From: Aurantiacibacter marinus
Lineage (GTDB): Bacteria > Pseudomonadota > Alphaproteobacteria > Sphingomonadales > Sphingomonadaceae
Direction: 5' to 3'
NCBI RefSeq assembly: GCF_001021555.1
Contig: NZ_LDCP01000001.1
Location: forward strand, 1,054,001-1,118,000
Length of the DNA stretch: 64,000 nt
The position numbers were made by a program, and so were the translations under genes. Positions 61,341-64,000 of the stretch are shown here, piece after piece (position 1 is the stretch's first letter; every line of letters begins with the position of its first letter). The notes under the pieces are model-generated. The model worked only from the letters and a program-made list of their open reading frames with translations. It did not search any database and had not been told where the DNA came from.

Positions 61341-64000
61341 TTAAAGGGCGTCTGCATCCAGATATTCGATTTCCATCCCCAGCGTTTCCAGCTGCGGATC
61401 AATGACCGTACGATCTCCAACCACGACAATCACCAAATTCTCCGGCTGGAGATAGCTTGCCGCCGCGGCATTGATCTGATCACCGCTGATGCTGCGATAA
61501 ATGTCCGGCAGACCAACTTGGTAGCGCAGATCGCGGCCATTCAGTTGATTGCTGAGCAATGCGCCCAGAACCTGCCCGTTGGTTTCGAAGCGATTGGGCA
61601 GATTGCGGATGTTGCCATCGGTCACGCGCTGCAATTCTGTCGCATCGACCGGGCGCGTGGCAGGGAAGGCGTGCATCTGATCAAGGATCACACGGATCGA
61701 ATCCGCCGTCCGGTCGGCCTGCACCTGCGTGCCGACTTGCAGGCGGCGCGGGCCGCGCGCATCGGGGATCGAGGAGCCAATCCCGTAGGTCCAGCCCTTC
61801 GTTTCGCGCAGATCGTTGTTGAGGCGCGAAAGGAAGCCGTTGCCGACCACTTCGTTGGCTAGCTCGACCGCTTCGAAACCTTCTGGCCGCCCTTGAAACT
61901 GTGTCAGGCGGCCGAGCGTGAGGTAGCTCGACGGTGAATTGGGACGGTCGACCACCACCAGACGTGAGGCCGGGGCGGGGGTGGCAATATCCAGGTCCTT
62001 GGTCGGTGCGGGCGTTGCGGGAACGGGCCAATCGCCAAAACTGGCTTCCAGAGCGGCCACCAGATCATCCATTGCGATATCGCCGACAACTGTGATCGAG
62101 GCGAGGTCAGGACGCATCCACTCCGCATGTTCAGCCCGAAGATCACTCGCCTGCAATGCTGCGACTGCCGCTGCATTGCCGCTAGTGGAGGCGTAGGCAT
62201 AGGGGTGGTTCTGCCCATAAATCAGCGGCAGAAAAGCGCGCTGGGCAATTCCTGCTGGCGACGCAAGTTGCTGGGCAATAGATGCCTCGCGTTGCTGAAG
62301 GACGCGCGCAACGGCATCGGGCGCAAAGGCCGGGTTGCGCACCACATCGGCCATAAGATCGAGCGACGGAGCAAGATTTGCGGTCAGCGCAGTCAGCGAG
62401 ACTACAGACCGATCCACGCCTGCACCCGCATTGAGCGAGGCACCGAGCGCTTCTTGCTGTTGCGCAATATCGAGCGCGCTGCGGGTCGTTGTTCCTTCAC
62501 TCAGCACATCGATCATGGTCTGATGCACACCTGCCTGCCCGATGGGATCAACGACTGATCCGGCATCGAAAACCATGGCTATAGAAAGCTGCGGTACTGC
62601 ATCGCGGCGCGCCAACACGACGGGAATACCGTTCGAAAGACTTGCACGCTCAAGCTGCGGGAATGTGAGTTCGCCTACAGGTTCCGGCTCAGGCAGAGCG
62701 CGCTCAGGACCTGTTCGTGTGACTTGCACGTCGGAGCCGGTGTCCGGTTCCGGCGCGGGATTGAGATGTTCGTCGCCCCAGCCGCCCAATTCGCCGCCAT
62801 CCAGCGTGCGATCACCAGGCACAACCACCAGTGTATATGACGGGCGGGACAGCCAGCGCTCCATCGCGCTGCGCACGATTTCCGGCGTCAGAGCTGCCAT
62901 CTGCTCCAGTTCGCTGCGGAAATGGCCTGGGTTCCCGGTGTAGAGCAGGCCCTCGGCAAGGATCTGGCCTTTGCCGCCGAAATTGCCGACGCGCTCCTGT
63001 GAGCCGATAGTGGCGGAAACGAATTGTGTCACGGCGCGGTCGATTTCGTCTTGAGCCGGACCACTGGCGATCATCCGCGCGATTTCGCTTTCGAGAAGTG
63101 CACGCGCGGCGGCGGTATCAACGCCTTGCTTCACATTCACCGTGGCTTGCAGGAAGCTGATCTGTTCCTGCTGCTGCGCATAGGCGGAAACGCTTGTGGC
63201 CAGCTCTTCTCCGCGCACCATGGCATTGTCTAGCCGGGAGGAGCTGAGGCCGCCAAGGATCGCCATGCCAACTTGCAACGGCACGGCATCGGGATGCTCC
63301 ATTCCGGGACCAGTCCATGCCTGATAGATCCGCTCAAGGGGCACCTGATCTGTGATTTCGAGATATTGCGGCTCTGCCAAAGTGACCGGGCCAGCATCGC
63401 GTGTTACCACTGCGGGGCCGCGCTCCAGCTCGCCGAACCAGCGTTCTACCATCGGCCGCGCTGTTGCGACGTCGATATCGCCGGTCAGCGCGAGTACCAC
63501 GTTGTTGGGGGCGTAATTGTCGCGGAACCAGGTTTGCACATCTTCCAGACTGGCGGCAGAAAGGTCCGCCATCGAACCGATGGTCGAGTGGCGATAGGGA
63601 TGGCCCACGGGAAGCAGCCCGTCATTGATCAGGTAATCGACCAGGCCGTAGGGATTGTTGTCACCCTGCCGTTTTTCATTCTGGACAACCATACGCTGGT
63701 TATCGAGCTTTTCCTGACTGATTGCGCCGAGCAGATAGCCCATCCGGTCACTTTCCATCATCAGCGCCAGATCGAGCGCACCGGTGGGTACGACTTCGAC
63801 ATAATTTGTGCGGTCATACCAGGTGGAACCATTGGTGCCGGTGGAGCCTGCCGCTTCCAGCGGAATATCGAAATTTTCGACATTTTCGCTGCCGCCGAAC
63901 ATCAGGTGCTCGAACAGATGGGCAAATCCTGTGCGGCCGCGCGGTTCATGTTTCGAACCCACGCGGTAATAGGTGGTGACGCCGACCAGCGGGCTCTTGC
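61341..64000 (-). CDS. M16-family zinc metallopeptidase, 5' end outside window
   Basis: The reading frame continues beyond the right edge: codons before 63962 read YYR-VGSKHEPRGRTGF without a start, so the visible part is the C-terminal 885 residues. The inverted zinc motif HLFEH (FAHLFEHLMFGG) is present with the downstream Glu in VVQNEKRQGD. A second M16 domain without the zinc motif follows, the two-domain layout of pitrilysin/PqqL-type peptidases. The missing N-terminus probably carries a signal peptide; export is inferred. It degrades small peptides in family members. Confidence 0.9.
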   Translation of the reverse strand, partial: KSPLVGVTTYYRVGSKHEPRGRTGFAHLFEHLMFGGSENVENFDIPLEAAGSTGTNGSTWYDRTNYVEVVPTGALDLALMMESDRMGYLLGAISQEKLDNQRMVVQNEKRQGDNNPYGLVDYLINDGLLPVGHPYRHSTIGSMADLSAASLEDVQTWFRDNYAPNNVVLALTGDIDVATARPMVERWFGELERGPAVVTRDAGPVTLAEPQYLEITDQVPLERIYQAWTGPGMEHPDAVPLQVGMAILGGLSSSRLDNAMVRGEELATSVSAYAQQQEQISFLQATVNVKQGVDTAAARALLESEIARMIASGPAQDEIDRAVTQFVSATIGSQERVGNFGGKGQILAEGLLYTGNPGHFRSELEQMAALTPEIVRSAMERWLSRPSYTLVVVPGDRTLDGGELGGWGDEHLNPAPEPDTGSDVQVTRTGPERALPEPEPVGELTFPQLERASLSNGIPVVLARRDAVPQLSIAMVFDAGSVVDPIGQAGVHQTMIDVLSEGTTTRSALDIAQQQEALGASLNAGAGVDRSVVSLTALTANLAPSLDLMADVVRNPAFAPDAVARVLQQREASIAQQLASPAGIAQRAFLPLIYGQNHPYAYASTSGNAAAVAALQASDLRAEHAEWMRPDLASITVVGDIAMDDLVAALEASFGDWPVPATPAPTKDLDIATPAPASRLVVVDRPNSPSSYLTLGRLTQFQGRPEGFEAVELANEVVGNGFLSRLNNDLRETKGWTYGIGSSIPDARGPRRLQVGTQVQADRTADSIRVILDQMHAFPATRPVDATELQRVTDGNIRNLPNRFETNGQVLGALLSNQLNGRDLRYQVGLPDIYRSISGDQINAAAASYLQPENLVIVVVGDRTVIDPQLETLGMEIEYLDADAL

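Overview
The window looks like a chromosomal segment of an alphaproteobacterium of the order Sphingomonadales, most likely Erythrobacteraceae (Erythrobacter/Altererythrobacter-like). The basis is gene content and composition, not a database search. The DNA is GC-rich and densely coding, with many ATGA/GTGA stop-start overlaps and several TTG or GTG starts. Family-level markers include ChpT (the CckA-ChpT-CtrA phosphorelay), an alphaproteobacterial RpoH, an ATP12-type F1 assembly chaperone, GatCAB, a TorF-type porin, DUF3297 and several TonB-dependent receptors. No prophage, insertion sequence, CRISPR array or rRNA operon was seen, so most of the window is ordinary core chromosome.

Layout. 1-3.4 kb: a ParA ATPase, a ribbon-helix-helix partner and a TPR lipoprotein on the minus strand, divergent from a Sel1/SPOR protein. 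3.4-10.2 kb: a DUF418 membrane protein, the bacterioferritin pair bfd-bfr behind a candidate iron box, DUF2721-der, gloA, a TorF porin and a PPP-type phosphatase. 10.2-18.6 kb: rnpB (RNase P RNA), a hybrid histidine kinase, aqpZ, a J-domain protein, an amidase with chpT, an M67/JAMM peptidase divergent from rluD, and rpoH. 18.7-25.1 kb: mtgA, a zinc-type CDF exporter with a small lipoprotein, an ECF sigma/anti-sigma/fasciclin module, clpX and clpP.

25.2-33.5 kb: two related TonB-dependent receptors flanking an exported amidase, trigger factor with a long lysine/alanine/proline tail, tRNA-Leu(UAG) and DUF3297. 33.5-44.8 kb: nhaA, an NfrB-like processive glycosyltransferase overlapping a membrane-anchored putative outer-membrane barrel protein, a TauE/SafE-TIGR02186 pair, a HerA-like ATPase, queE and valS. 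45-48.6 kb: a complete Mla-type lipid transport operon (permease, ATPase, MCE protein, auxiliary lipoprotein). 48.6-51.7 kb: a five-gene overlapping minus-strand operon (crcB, rluC, HAD phosphatase, small membrane protein, ATP12). 52-64 kb: rpsU, an FKBP isomerase, a DUF4153 membrane protein, gatC-gatA-small ORF-gatB, an SGNH-like protein, trmL, a UbiB-type kinase, a small hypothetical and an M16 protease that runs off the right edge.

The most interesting signals are: (i) a small palindromic repeat with compensatory stem changes, found singly after nhaA and as the ends of a 247-bp giant inverted repeat between the HerA-like gene and queE; (ii) the NfrB-like glycosyltransferase coupled to a membrane-anchored barrel protein; (iii) a 48-codon membrane-protein gene squeezed between and overlapping gatA and gatB; (iv) the histone-like tail on trigger factor; (v) the receptor-amidase-receptor cassette; (vi) structured or palindromic intergenic regions near clpP/clpX, rpoH, chpT and valS. 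No single locus can be declared a new biological system from sequence alone.
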